Below are positions 11,863 through 24,110 of a stretch of DNA of 64,000 nucleotides, piece after piece. The notes under the pieces were generated by a model. The model worked only from the letters and a program-made list of their open reading frames with translations, was not told where the DNA came from and made no database searches. This stretch comes from Poecilobothrus nobilitatus (taxonomy: Eukaryota; Arthropoda; Insecta; Diptera; Dolichopodidae). The position numbers and the translations under genes were made by a program. Within the stretch, counting starts at the first letter, position 1, and every line of letters starts with the position of its first letter. Location of the stretch: the NCBI GenBank assembly GCA_947095535.1, contig OX352774.1, positions 180,480,200-180,544,199 on the forward strand, written 5' to 3'.

Positions 11863-12180
11863 ATTGAAAGGAAACAAATAGAAAAATTTATTTGGAATAG
11901 AGCTTCCTAGTTTAACAGATTTGATTACATATTTAAAATCATACATTTTAAAAAAAAAATTGGAATTATTATCTAATGCTAAATTAAATTAAATGCTTTC
12001 AACTGTTGTTTTTATCCTTAACCATGAAATAAAAGTTATGTTTAAATAATAACTGTTTGAAGTAAAAATTATCTTTTTACTCTTTATAAATTTTTATAAA
12101 CTCGATCAGTAAAAATTTTAAGAAACATTAATATAAGCAAAATTATGTCACCATATATTCTTTTATAAACGAAAACTTAC

Positions 12181-12391
12181 CATGGATAATTAATATCTGG
12201 TTTCATGCCAATTTGTATACCACCATCATCATGTTGTATCGGTTCACCAATACTATTTAAATTACCACGTTCGTTTTTAATCCACCATACATATGCCATA
12301 ACGGCTCCATTTGATACATTTAATGCTAATACTCTGGCACCATATACATGTATATCGGATAATAAACCTTTGGCAAGTGCATCCGATAAAC
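12181..12391 (-). CDS. Internal exon of a GPR158/179-like class C receptor, Cache-like core
   Basis: The exon is 211 bases: two bases finish a glycine codon (phase 1 acceptor TTTTTCAG|GTTTATC), 69 codons follow, and two bases (TG) are left at the donor CCATG|GTAAGTT. The TG plus the G at 1160 makes TGG, tryptophan, so this exon splices to the 1160 exon in frame. The protein begins LSDALAKGLLSDIHVYGARV and continues ALNVSNGAVMAYVWWIKNE, then a glycine/aspartate-rich turn (HDDGGIQIGMKPDINYPW). NVS is a possible N-glycosylation site. The alternating hydrophobic strands ending in VWWIK look like the central sheet of an extracellular Cache (PAS-like) domain. The open frame past 12391 is intron read-through, so the 12461 methionine is not a start. 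The ligand is unknown; mammalian GPR158 is reported to sense glycine through this domain. Confidence 0.87.
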
Positions 12392-12959
12392 CTGAAAAAC
12401 AAAATAAAAGAAAAAAACAAAAAAAATTATATACAATAATTTTGAAATATTTAAAACCCATTTTAAATCTTAAGATACATTTTATTACATTAGGATTATT
12501 TATTTAAAAAAAAAAAAAACATATATAGCTATATTTAATTTTTCTTAACTAAGAATTAAAAAGAAATTTGGATTTTTTTGAACTTTTGAATGAAAATTCG
12601 TGGATTAGATATTTAAATTAATTAATTTCACTGTAACTGAAATTCAAAATTACATAAAAGAAAATATTACAGTTATCGTAAAATTCTTTAAAAATTCTTA
12701 AATACAATTTGTATGGTTCATGTTTTCTTTTGTGTTTTTAACAAATTTATAAATTTTCAAATTTTTCAAATTCCTTATTTGTTTTATTCTGTCCGTTCGT
12801 TTCAAATAAAAATGTTTAATTTAGGTGTAGATAGATTTTATAAATTTTGGAAAGAAGGTACATTTTTAAAACCAATTACGGAGCTACACCAACCCAAAAA
12901 TTGGGAAAAGTCATATATTGACTTAATCAAATCATATTTTTGGTATAGCTAAAAATGGT

Positions 12960-13100
12960 GCTAAATGTTTGGGTTTTTCTTCGTGAAACAAGTAGTGCAA
13001 AAATGCCCATCCCTACACTGTTGAACTGTCAAGATGGCGTAAGACAGTATTCAGTAGTTTGTCATGCGCTCGTCGCGTTTATGTAATTTGTTTCAGCACA
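12960..13100. other. Unrecognised stretch, less A/T-rich than its surroundings
   Basis: The sequence around 'cccatccctacactgttgaa', 'caagatggcgtaagac' and 'gcgctcgtcgcgttta' stands out from the intron. No open frame or repeat match inside the window explains it. It could be the end of another element. Confidence 0.35.
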
Positions 13101-13204
13101 TGTGTTCCTAAAAGTTGGTAACTCATCACATATGTATGATATAACGAAATTTAAGAAGAATTTTAACATATTAAAAATTTATTTAACAATTTCATTTAAC
13201 ATTG

Positions 13205-13725
13205 TAAAAAAGGATGGATATAAAAACCTGCAAAATGTTGTCGAGTTACAGGATAACAACATCTTTAAAATTTAGTTGTGCTGGTGCAACAGGTTCGGGT
13301 ACCTGCCATACAATTTCTCTTTTAAAATGAAAATAACTAAGTGTTTATTGAAGCTAGGTATCTGAAATTTAGTGGGGAGATATCGAGTTACATGCCAAAA
13401 ATTTGTGTAAAATTGGTTGGTCTAGAGCAGCCGGTTTTCTTGCACCTCTTGGAACTTAATGAAGCTAGAAATCTGACATCTTACAAATAATGATCAAGTT
13501 TAATGGCAATAACTTCTGTAATATTTGGTTGTGCAGGTACAAGAGGTCCAGGTAGCTGTCATACATCTCCAATATTTACATAAATATATTTCAGTATTGA
13601 ACATCTGTACTAAAACATCTGAAATTTTGTAAAAGATGATCAAGTTTTATGGAAACAGCCATAATACATTTATACGGGTATCCCACAATTGACAAAGTCT
13701 ACTTTATTCCACTCTTCCTCGTTTT
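13205..13725 (-). repeat. Repeat D copy, minus orientation
   Basis: Three related inner blocks ('tctgaaattt...agttacagg...gtgc.ggt.ca.aggt.c.ggtacctg.catac') are followed by the D terminal block 'acgggtatcccacaattgac...cttcctcgtttt' at 13674-13720. That block matches 6022-6080. Degenerate and noncoding. Confidence 0.6.
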
Positions 13726-13729
13726 TTAT

Positions 13730-16700
13730 AGAAAAAATTTACAAAATTTGATGTCAAAATACAGTTAAAAATCTGTAAATTGCTTGTTATTGGTTCTTTG
13801 TAAATGTGATTTTTTATAAAACTTTGGTTTTACATACTGCGTAATTTACATTTAACGTAATTTTAAATAATCGTTTAGAAAGCAGAAGATGTTTTAAAAT
13901 TTACTGGTTATTTATGTCTTCAAAATAATTAGAGCATAACATTTTATAGAAACCAATTTATTTTACTAAATTTAAAAAAAAAAAGAAAAGCAAAAAATGT
14001 GAAAAATAAAAATTTAGATAAATATAGATATCTATAGATACAGATATTAGAATGGAGGCAACAAATATAATATGTATAAGGATGGAGTTAAAAACCTTTT
14101 TCATTCAATAGCGTTATGAATTTTTTTTTATCCTTTTGCGCAAAAAAAAAAAAATTAAATTTAGAAAAATTTAAAAAAAAAATAATGTAATGTAACTGTT
14201 AAAACTATATAGGAACCACTTGATATATTTTTTGAAAGGATATTAAAAAAAAAAAAAAAATTATAATATTAAAGACACTCTCGTCTGTTTTAAAAAATTA
14301 TTTTTTTTTTTATTTCGCTCTTATGTTAATTTTATGTTATTTTTAAATTAATTTAAAATTTTTTACGGGTTAATTTTACAGTTATTTTGTTTATTTATTA
14401 GGTGCTTATGGTTTTTTTTTCTTTTTTCGAGGTACACTGATGCTGTTGTTTTTCTTTTATGGTTTTTACTATTGTTTCAGTCTTTTTCTGTATTTTTTGA
14501 AAACAATTTATTTTTGGTATTCATATTTTTGTTAAGAATTCAAAATTTTGTTGAAAAATAATTGAAAGAGATAAAAAGACACGAAAAAAAAAAGTTAAAT
14601 AAGAAATTGGTGTGCATCTAATATTATATTCAATATAAAGTAAAAGATTTTTAAGAAACTTTTTAAAGATTTTGGTTTGTACTTTTTCTATATAGTATTA
14701 GACATATTGATCAATACCAGTATCAATTAATTCACTATTTCGAGAACTATCATTAACTGATTTAGTCATGATTTACTTGGATTAAGTTCTTAGTGAATAA
14801 AAACAAAACTATTTAGAACACTACTTAATTAAGGTTTGTGAAGTTAAATGATCAGTGAAGGTTAGAGACTAAAAATCTAATAGAGAAAAAGCAATTCCCT
14901 ATTGGTTAAACATTTGGCATTAAATTGTAATGTTTGATTAATAGTGAAGACTACGGGTGTTAATTATGCTAACATAAAGTCTGGATCTTACCATGTTTGT
15001 TTTTTAATACTGATATCAAAAAGCTTAGACATAAAGTTGGTCTTTCTTAACATATGCGTGATAGGTTCAGAATTTTGCATTTATTAATATTTAATTGGGG
15101 ATTGTTATTTCTTTTCCATGAATTGATCATATTGCAGCAACAGCAACTTGCATTCATGAATGGGAGTTATAGTTTTGTTAATTTTATTATTATCAGCAGC
15201 AAAATTACTTTTAACATCAACATTTTACACTATGACTTCTAAAATATACTCATTATAGAAGTAGCATTAGAAAAGATATTATTTTCAATATTAAAAATTG
15301 ATAATCGTTAAGCAGCAATAATTTTTTGGCACCCCAACAAAGATCAGCAGTTTGCAATTTAAGTTTTTTGTATTAAAAAATACAAGTCTTCAAACTAAAG
15401 TAATAAATGGGTACAATCAAGTTTTGTATTTTAAATTCTGAGAAATGCGTGCATTAAACTAATATTTAAGACAAGAAGTTTTTAGCAGTAGTAATATACT
15501 ATTCCAATTTTAAATATTGTTTTTAATTTAGAACAATTAATTTTTTTGTAATTATTTCAGATTTTCCATATTATGAAAATTCATGAAACAATTTGAAGCG
15601 TATTAATGATATTTTGGTTTTTAATTTTTATTCATTTATTTAAATATGAAACAAAAAAAAAACGAATTTTAAAATTAAAAGATTCCATAATATCGTTTTG
15701 AACAATTTTGAACAATGTAAGTTAAATTTTGTTCCAGACACAATTATTTTTTTTTTTTATTAATGAAATAAAAATTTTATATTAAATATTTTTATATTAG
15801 ATTTGCATAATTATAAAGAAAATTAATAACCAAAATCAAAAATGTTATTTAAACATATAATGGGGTATATTAATAAAAGTTTTCATTTGAATTCAAGAAT
15901 TTAAAACGATATCTTTAATTTAGCTAATATAAAATTTTCTTAAAAAAAAAAAAACTATCTCTATGATCAATAGAAGAATTTTAGCGAAGCATTTTAGATA
16001 GATTTGGCAAAGATTTTTTTGATTATATTTAATATCATAAATAAATGTTGTCGATATTTTTCTCTCAAATATGATTCAATTCGACAACCCATTTTTTTTC
16101 AAATATTCAACTAAAAACAGAGGATATTAAAAGGAAACTATTTTTAAAATGAAAATTTTAATTTTAATTGTTTTACGAAATTTGAATTTTTATTGAAAAC
16201 AATTTTTTTTTTTAAATTAATTTTTATAATCAACAGGAAATCTCATGAAATTCTTTCAATTCTTGTTTTAAAAAACTAAAAAAAAAAAAAAAAAAAACGA
16301 TAGACAAACAAATCAAAATTTTGAATTTAATACTTTCACGTACAAATTTTATTAAACTTATTAAATCTTGGATATGTTTATATATTACATACCAATATAC
16401 GTATACATATTATATAAAATTTAAAATACAATATAAAAAATATTATAATAATCCTGTTCCATAAAATCATTCAAACATTGGGAAAAATCAACAAAATAAA
16501 TATAATTAATATTTTTATCAGAAAAAAATTTTTTTTTCATTTCCTTTATTCCTCCTCCTAAAAGTATGTAAAAAAAAAAAATTATAATTCATAAAATGAT
16601 TCGTTTTTTTCTTCTCCTTCGTTTTTATGTATAATCATACAGTAAAGTCATAGAAGGCCATTGGTGTTAAAGAGGATTATTAAAAAAAAAAAAAACAAAC

Positions 16701-18990
16701 GAACTATAAAATTTGGATTTTTATATTATAGAATTTTGTAAAGTATTTGGACCGAAAAAATACACTACAAGTAGGTACTTATCCATCGATATTTTTGTTT
16801 TTAAATAAACAAAAAAAAAAAAAAGAAAAAGAAAACAACCATAATAACAACCATAACAATCCATTGACAATGAAATTGAAAAGAAATAAAAAACAAAAAA
16901 AAAAAAAAAGAAAACAAAAAACAATCATAATCTTGTGTTGACATTGATCCTTGAAGTACGTGATTAAATTTTGAAAATAATGTTTGTTTCCTTTAAGAAA
17001 TGACAGAGACAACAATAATCATAATCATAATAAGAAAGAAAAAAACAAAAATATGATTTCATTTCATTGATAGAATAAAAAAAAAAAAATAAAAATAATC
17101 ATTATTTTATTTTTATTAATAGAATTCGATTAGGAAAGAGATAGTCCTTTTTTTTTCTTATTTTTCTTATTATTTTTTATTTACTTATAAAGTGAATTTT
17201 TTCGGGATATAACCCTCGAATAAGAGGGAGACTTTTTGTTTATGTATAATAACTGTTTATGTATTAGTTAGTAATTTTGAAAAAAAAAAATCTGTACAAA
17301 TCAAAATATTTTCTTTGAATTGCTTTAAATGAACTTTACTTTTAGCGAAAGATAATTTCGATAAAATAGTAATATTTATATTTTCAGAATTTTTTTTTAT
17401 TAGATTTTAAAGATTTTAAGCTTTCATTCATTTTCTAATAAATATTATAATTTCCCGTAATTTTAGTGCATAATTTTAATATAAAGCAATGTTTGATTTG
17501 TCTATCAAATTATTTTGAAGGCAATTTTATGAAGCTCCAAACGAGGCAATATTTTTTTAAACTTAAATATTTATCTAAGTTTAGTCGAGCTGTAGCATGA
17601 AAAATTGTTAATCCTTAAATAAACTGGGTTTTGTCCCTTTTTAATGCATGATTTCTTATTATTGATGCTTCTAAATGAGTTTGGAGAGCTCAAATAGCAA
17701 ATTGTCACCTTATTATTGTCGTAGATTAATGCATAGTTGGTGCAGGATTTGAACTTACAATCTCTTAAAATATACATAATTTAAAAAAAAAAAAATTTTT
17801 TTTATAAAAAGTGATGAACTGTAGATTTCTTTTTTTTTACTTTCTTGCACATTATTTGAATGTAATTATTTTTTTCCCAGAATAAAAATAACATTAATTA
17901 AAGTTAATTAAATTTATTTTTAATTAAACATTTCTAATATAAATATAAGTATATGTTATGTATATGAGAATTATTATATAACTTATATGTAACAGACAAT
18001 ATTTCATAAATATGAACAGATTTAGAAAATTTTTTTTCTTTAGTATTCTTATAATTATTTTTTTTTATGTTTAATACTTTGTAATATACAAATAATGATA
18101 CTTTCGTACTTAATGAATGCGTTTTCGTTGTATATTTTAAGGACTACTCTGAAATTTCATGTAGTTTTTTTTTTTTTTTGTTTTTTAAATTGAGACAAAG
18201 GAATGAGGTATTAAAATCTCGCTTATCTTTGAAATATTCCACCACAAACATATAAAATTATCTTAAAGATTTTAAGTGTATTTCCCTTTTTTTTATATTT
18301 TTCATATATGTATGTATAAAGAAAAATTTAAATGCCAAAAAAAAAAAACATCATTATCCTTTTGCGTCTTTACATACATTATACGTATATTTTTATCTTT
18401 ATACATTTATATATATGAGAGTCTGGAATAACAAGAAAGGGATAAAATCATTTTTGTTTTTTAGGTTTTTAGTACGTCATTATTTGGATTTCTTTGAAAT
18501 ATATATATATATATATATATTATACCTAAAAATACAAATATAAAATTATTGTGAAAATTCTATACATTTTCCTGGAACATAGTTTTTTGTTTTTGTTTTC
18601 TTTTGTTGTTAACTTTAAGACACACGGGAGTAGTTTGCATATATAGAGTTTATAAAATGATTGAAAATACTTGCTATTGTAGAATATTGTGTTGCTGAAA
18701 TATCTTGATACTGTCTGATCTTATCCAGATTTGTATAATTTAGAAGATATAAGTAAATATAAATGCAAATATATAAAACAGTATCGGATAAAAAATATTA
18801 CTTTATAAATATATTTATGTTTTATGTTTTTCTATGTTAGAGAATGTTATGTTTTAAGGTTTTATGTATGTTCAAAACTATTGATTACTTTAAATCAAAA
18901 TTATAAATTTTCCTTTTTAAACTGAAATCGGTATTTAACGTTTTATAGCACAAGATACTTTAGAATTTAGAACTATTTTATTTTTGATAG
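13730..18990. other. Long A/T-rich intron stretch without recognisable features
   Basis: It has many A and T homopolymers and only low-complexity open frames (for example 16721-17015, runs of F/L/K). No repeat shared with the rest of the window and no protein motif was recognised, apart from the AT run at 18498. Confidence 0.6.
18498..18522. repeat. (AT)n microsatellite
   Basis: An uninterrupted run of about 12 AT units. Confidence 0.9.
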
Positions 18991-18994
18991 TTTA

Positions 18995-19145
18995 GCAAAT
19001 GTTAATCCAAATTTTTTAACCCATCCTTCATAGCCCTAAATTTTCGTAAATTCTTTTTCCCATGTATCTTTCTCCTATCTTTATCTCATAAGCCAAACTC
19101 TACATTTGTGTTAAAGGTTCCAAACAATTATTTTGGCTGGTTAGA
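18995..19145 (+). repeat. 3' end fragment of the RTE-like LINE
   Basis: The sequence 'ttaacccatccttcatagcc...ctttttcccatgtatctttctcct...aagccaaactctacatttgtg' matches 3443-3545. It is a severely 5'-truncated second copy of the same LINE tail. Confidence 0.65.
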
Positions 19146-19680
19146 GTTCAACCCAATTCGTAGCAATCACTAGGAATCATCGTAGGTGAAACTATTCTAA
19201 TTACTTAAATAATTGTTTTTGTCATAATTTAACAATTTTTATCTGTTCTTTTAAGAAAACAGTTTTCTAGTCCTTTAGCAAGTTTTCTAGTCCTTTAAGT
19301 ATATAATTGTAAGGATTTTCATTTTTGTAAAAGATGAATTCTTTAAAAGACTTATTAAGTAAGTAAGACATATAAATTAAAGATTTAATATTATATTTTT
19401 ACATGTGTTAATTAGTTTTCTTAATTATGTAGAGTTTCAACATAAAAATTATATGAAAAATTAAAAAATTTTAATGCAAAAAGTAGCCCAATACTAAACT
19501 GTTCTATTATCTTTTTGTACTTTTAAAAATTTTGCTGAATTTTTTGTTAATAGCTGAATTTGAAGACTATAATATTGTTGTAGTACGTAGCAGTTTTCCT
19601 TCGTGTTAACCATGAACTGCTATATTTTGTAAAATATTACGATTTAAATTTTTCTTTTTTTTCTTGCCACTCCAATGAGA

Positions 19681-20631
19681 AGTACAGGGCATCTACTAAG
19701 TCATTTATTATTCATATTTGACTAAGCTTCAATTTCGTGATTCATTAATTTCACTAAGCCGTTGATTACTCGGCTGTAGCTATTGTAAAAGACTAAGACG
19801 TTTCTTTTTATTTCTACGCCATCTTATTATCTTATACAAGAATTATGGTTTATTATTATTTTATGATATTAGCTATTACAATATGATATTATAATTTATA
19901 GGACATATATACTTATTTTTATACCCTACACATTAAGTATAGGGTATATTAACTTTGGTATGGTGTTTGTAACCACCAAAAGGAAGCGAGTTAGATATGG
20001 ACATGTATATATATTCTGAATCAGGATCACCTCCTGAGTCGATTTAGCGATGTCCTTCCGTCCGTACGCACTATAACTTAAAAAATAATGATGCTATCTT
20101 GATGAAATTTATACTATAGGTTAACAATGCGTAAAGTAAGGCAAGGATTGCAAATGGGCAAAATCGGACCATGGGTTCGGGTACCTCCTAAAACCGAATA
20201 CGCATATCTTCGAAATTAATAAAGGTAGAAACTTCAAATTTGCTACTAAGGTGTTGTTTCCTAAATCCCTGATTTGTCCAAAATGTGACATGAATTGGAG
20301 GCCTCTACACACTTCCCAAGACCTAACAAGTATATCTTCAAATTTAATAAAGATAGAAATCTGAAATTTTGTACAAAGGTAACTAAAATAACTTATGGAT
20401 TTTTAATTTAATTTGAATGTTTTAGGTGTAGGGTATAAATATATCGGTTGCATCTTGTAAATGTAACTTACTGTTACATTTACTTGTTTTAATTTAATTA
20501 TATTCTACTAATTATACATTATAAGAAAAATTTACATTATTTTTTATTAATCTATATGACCCAGCCGGGGTTTTGAACCTGAGACCTTTCGTATGAAAGG
20601 CCGGTGTCTTAACAACTACACCATTGGCTGG
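19681..20631 (-). repeat. tRNA-headed repeat T4, minus copy split by element C
   Basis: The head (20631 downward) reads ccagccaatggtgtagttgt on the minus strand, with a perfect pol III A box (TGGTGTAGTTG), a perfect B box (GTTCAAAAC) and an acceptor-stem-like ccagcc/ggctgg pair. The body continues as 'atataattagtagaatataa...ttaaa', is interrupted at 19921-20486, and resumes with 'tatatgtcctat' and 'agctacagccga', then 'aatcaacggcttagtgaaat'. The uninterrupted copy at 52.2 kb proves the two halves belong together. It is not a functional tRNA gene. Confidence 0.8.
19921..20486 (+). mobile_element. Element C nested inside T4 (non-autonomous, possibly Helentron/DINE-like)
   Basis: Comparison with the empty site at 52.3 kb gives exact borders. 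It starts ataccctacac and carries the inverse (gtgtagggtat) at 20426-20436. It ends in an 11-bp perfect hairpin (20457-20467 with 20473-20483) three bases from the border. It sits in a T run and no long target duplication is visible. The head block 'agggtata...gtttgtaac...gagtcgattt..gatgtcc.tccgtccg' is of a kind known to me from flies. Subterminal inverted repeat plus terminal hairpin plus T-rich target suggest a rolling-circle (Helentron-like) relic, but the diagnostic ends are not proven. Confidence 0.65.
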
Positions 20632-21569
20632 ATTTAAATTATAATAGACTAAATATTTAAAAGTATAATTAATCTACCTATTTTAGCCAATAATGTACCA
20701 GATATGTCTAAAGTTATTCTATTTGTAATTCGAATGAATGTCATAAAAGCAAACAAAAATAAGATAATAACAAGGATAAAAGGAGGAATTTCAGATTCAA
20801 ATTCTATTTTTATTTCATTTTTGTTTTTATATTTTTATTTTTAGGATATTGCAAAATACTTTATGACTTAGGAAGACTAGAGAATTAACTTAAGAAAACT
20901 TAAGAAATTTTCCCCGGGGAAGAACCCTTTAATTTTATGTATTTTTATTTTCCTAGAAAATTATTTATTATATTATATTTTATATTATATAAATTACCTT
21001 AGTTTGTATGGTAATTTTCAACATAAAGAAATAAAAAAAGAAAAGATTTTTATTGTTTTTTTGGAGGAAATTTTTTAAATTGTATTTAGATTTTGATTTG
21101 TAATAATTTAAAGTGGAAAGTGATAAAGGAAATTCAAAAAATTTAAAGAAATTAGAAAATTTCTTAAGAATATTTTAAAAAATTTAATAAAAAAAATATT
21201 AAATAGATTAGAAAAACTGATGATATTTTTAACAAAATTAATTTAAAATTTTGTGTTTTTGTACTATAGAAAAATGATTGATAATCTGTTGTAAAGTTAT
21301 TTTTATATGTTTTTAGTAACTTTATTTTTTATTACATTCTTTATGTTATGCTTCTTTGAATTTTCTGCGTTTGCAATTCATCATTTATAGATATCTCTTT
21401 AATTTTTTTTTTGCGTTGACAAGTAGATTAATATATGTACAATAAATGTTTAATTATAACCTATAATTATGATTTGTAAGTTTCTAACACTTTCTTTATG
21501 CTAATAATAGTATATATTATAATTTCAACTGTGTATCTTTAAATGTAATCTACAGGTTTTTCTTTTTTA

Positions 21570-21930
21570 GAATATTCTTGACTTTAAAGTATACATTTGG
21601 TTTTTGTAAAAGTCCAAAACTGCTATACCTTAGGTCTTTTAGCAAAATTAATGTTGTAGAAGAAATTTTTTATTTTGTTTGAGTTCAATCTGCAGCCCTA
21701 CAAAATTTGAAAAAGTCCTATTTTCAAATATGTATATCTCAAGTTCTGTTTAATATTTTACCAATCTAGAAATTTCCAAAATCTAGAAATCACCAATGAC
21801 AAGAATATTTTTTTACCTTTTTAAATTTCAATATCTAAATTGTACAATTTTTTCCGATTTACCATTATATAAAAGCAAAATTTGGTTTTCTTCTTCATAG
21901 CTCAGGTAAGCTTTTTATTAGAAATCTTTA
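21570..21930 (-). repeat. Old, diverged repeat A fragment
   Basis: Blocks such as 'gcagccctacaaaatttgaa', 'tatttttttacctttttaaa' and 'gatttaccattatataaaag', followed by 'ttggttttcttcttcatagc', match the reverse complement of the repeat A 3' module. It is more diverged than the plus-strand copies. Confidence 0.6.
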
Positions 21931-24110
21931 ATTTGAAGCTGAAGAAAAGAAATATCGTAAGTTACTTAAGAAAATTATTTTGTAGCAGCTCGCGTTCATT
22001 ATTCTAATCTGTTTTTATTACCTTTTTGAAAATGTGTCCTTTTTAGAAACCTTTGATTTTATATTTTGCCTTATTTATTTAATAATGTATTCTCTAAAAA
22101 ATATATATTATATTATTGATATTAATGTATTCTCTAAAAAATTTTAGATACAAATTTCATCAAAATTTTGTTCTTAAATTTATTGGTCTCAAATAACATT
22201 ATTATAAAATTTAATTTAATGTTCTTTATATTTGGGGCTACTTTATAGAAGTAAATAAGTTATCTTATCATATTCAATCTATTCGAAATAAACTTAACTA
22301 TAATGAATGAATTATAAATTATAATTCTAATTTATTTTGGTAAAAAAAAAAAAAAAATTTAAAGTTCAAGAACGTTAACATTCATATTATTATATTGTAA
22401 TTAAATGAAGTTCAAAGGATCAGAAAAAATAATAAATAAATATTATGCAAAATATTCTTAAAATATATATATATATATTTTTTTTGTGCCGTATAAAAAG
22501 GTTTATTTAAATGTAATATTTATCCTTCATAGGCAAAAAAAAAAAAAACAAAAAAATTAATATTCTATTTTGATTATTTCATTAACTTTGAATCTTTATA
22601 AATCTTTATTATAATACATATACGGTATTTATGTTTGTATTAGTATATGTATGGATTTTTGTTTTTTTTTTTTACGGTTTTATGAATTTTCCCAAAAATT
22701 TACATAAAATACCCCATCTAGATAATAATATTTAATTCAAAATAAAGAGTATGAAGTTAAAATAATATGAAGTCATAATAAGGACAAAATATACCCATAC
22801 ATATAATACATATTATATACATTAATACTTACTTTAACAATAATAAAAATAATAACAATAGTAAAAATTATTATTATTATTATTTTGTAGTTTTAATAAA
22901 ACTAAACGTAAAATTCATTAACATTTAAATAATAATATATAAATTATATTTAAAGTGGAATGGTATATTTAAAGTGGCGAAGAGGTCAATTTGAAATTAT
23001 GTGAAAATAAACTACAATATGATTAAAAGATGTACATTAAAATTTTGTATTGTTATATTTAGGATCAAAAGGATCTAGTTTATATTTTATATGTTCAAAA
23101 ATATGTTTTATATATCTGTTTATTCAAATTAATTAATATAAGATATTAATATTGAATTTTGTCATAGAAATAGAATTTTTTTTTATAAGAGGTTGCAAAC
23201 TTTGTTTTTAAATATATAAACAAAAAAATTTTATTAAATTTATATTAAATTAAATATAATTTCAAAATATATAGTCCATTATGAAAATAATAAAATTTTT
23301 GTTTTTTTAAAGAGTAATATCATTATTTTCATTAGAGTAATATTAAAAATTATTTTTTATTATAATGTAAGAGAAAAATTTTCAAAAAACTGCAAATCAA
23401 TTGTTTTTAGTTGACAGTATCTATCATCTGTGCTAAATGTTTTCCAGGACAATAAATTTTACGAATATCTTAACAGTTTATAATAAATTACTGTTTGACT
23501 TCGCATATCTACATACTTTTCTCCTTACATTTTTTTTATATTTACATATCTAAGAAGGAAATATCATAAAACATGCTAACGTAGTAACTTTTCCAATAAG
23601 TTTTAAAATATTTTAAATTTAAAATTTATATAACCTTTTAAACTAATTAATTGATTAAAAATATAATTATAATATAAAAAGATACAATTAATATAAAAAC
23701 ATTTTCGAAATTTAACGAATATTTTTAATTTTATTCAATTTGAACTAATTTTTCATACATAAATGAAAAATTTTAAGATTTTATTTCGATTTCGCCTTAA
23801 CGTATGCAATTTCATTTTCTGACATATATAATAAAATCTGTGATTTAACTAAACGTCTCATATTGGCCTAGTCCTAAGGTAGGCCTTATCCTAGTTGAGG
23901 GTAAATACTGATGTTGCTTAATTTATTGTAAAAATGTATTAGATAATAGATATTAATAAATTATAATAATAAACTTGAAGAACTCATATGGTCCTAAAAT
24001 GTCCTAATAATATACTGATTTAACTGTATCGATTTTTTAATGTTATGGGGTTAAATTCAATATTTTGATGTTTTTTTACTTTCTTGAATTGTATCAAAAA
24101 CGAAAAAAAA

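Larger units (their letters stand above)
1161..12180 (-). other. Intron (about 11.0 kb) between the second and third exons
   Basis: It is bounded by GTAAGTT at 12180 and CATAG at 1161 on the minus strand, with phase 2 on both sides. Within it are an RTE-like relic (2990-3560), repeat B (4495-5360), D repeats (6022-6080, 6851-7440), an A repeat (7994-8720), a piggyBac pseudogene (9622-10430) and SINE pieces (11057-11862). I see nothing but A/T-rich sequence in 1161-2980, 3570-4490, 5370-6020, 7445-7990, 8725-9620, 10435-11050 and 11870-12180. Confidence 0.85.

Noticed and set aside
12205..12507. 100-residue plus-strand ORF
   Set aside because: It is antisense to the exon at 12181-12391 and ends in intron poly-A sequence.
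14990..15370. Minus-strand stretch that looked weakly protein-like (NVDVKSNFAADNNKINKT and similar)
   Set aside because: Stops in all frames and no recognisable motif; not strong enough to call.
16721..17015. Several overlapping ORFs rich in F, L and K
   Set aside because: They are translations of poly-A/poly-T tracts.
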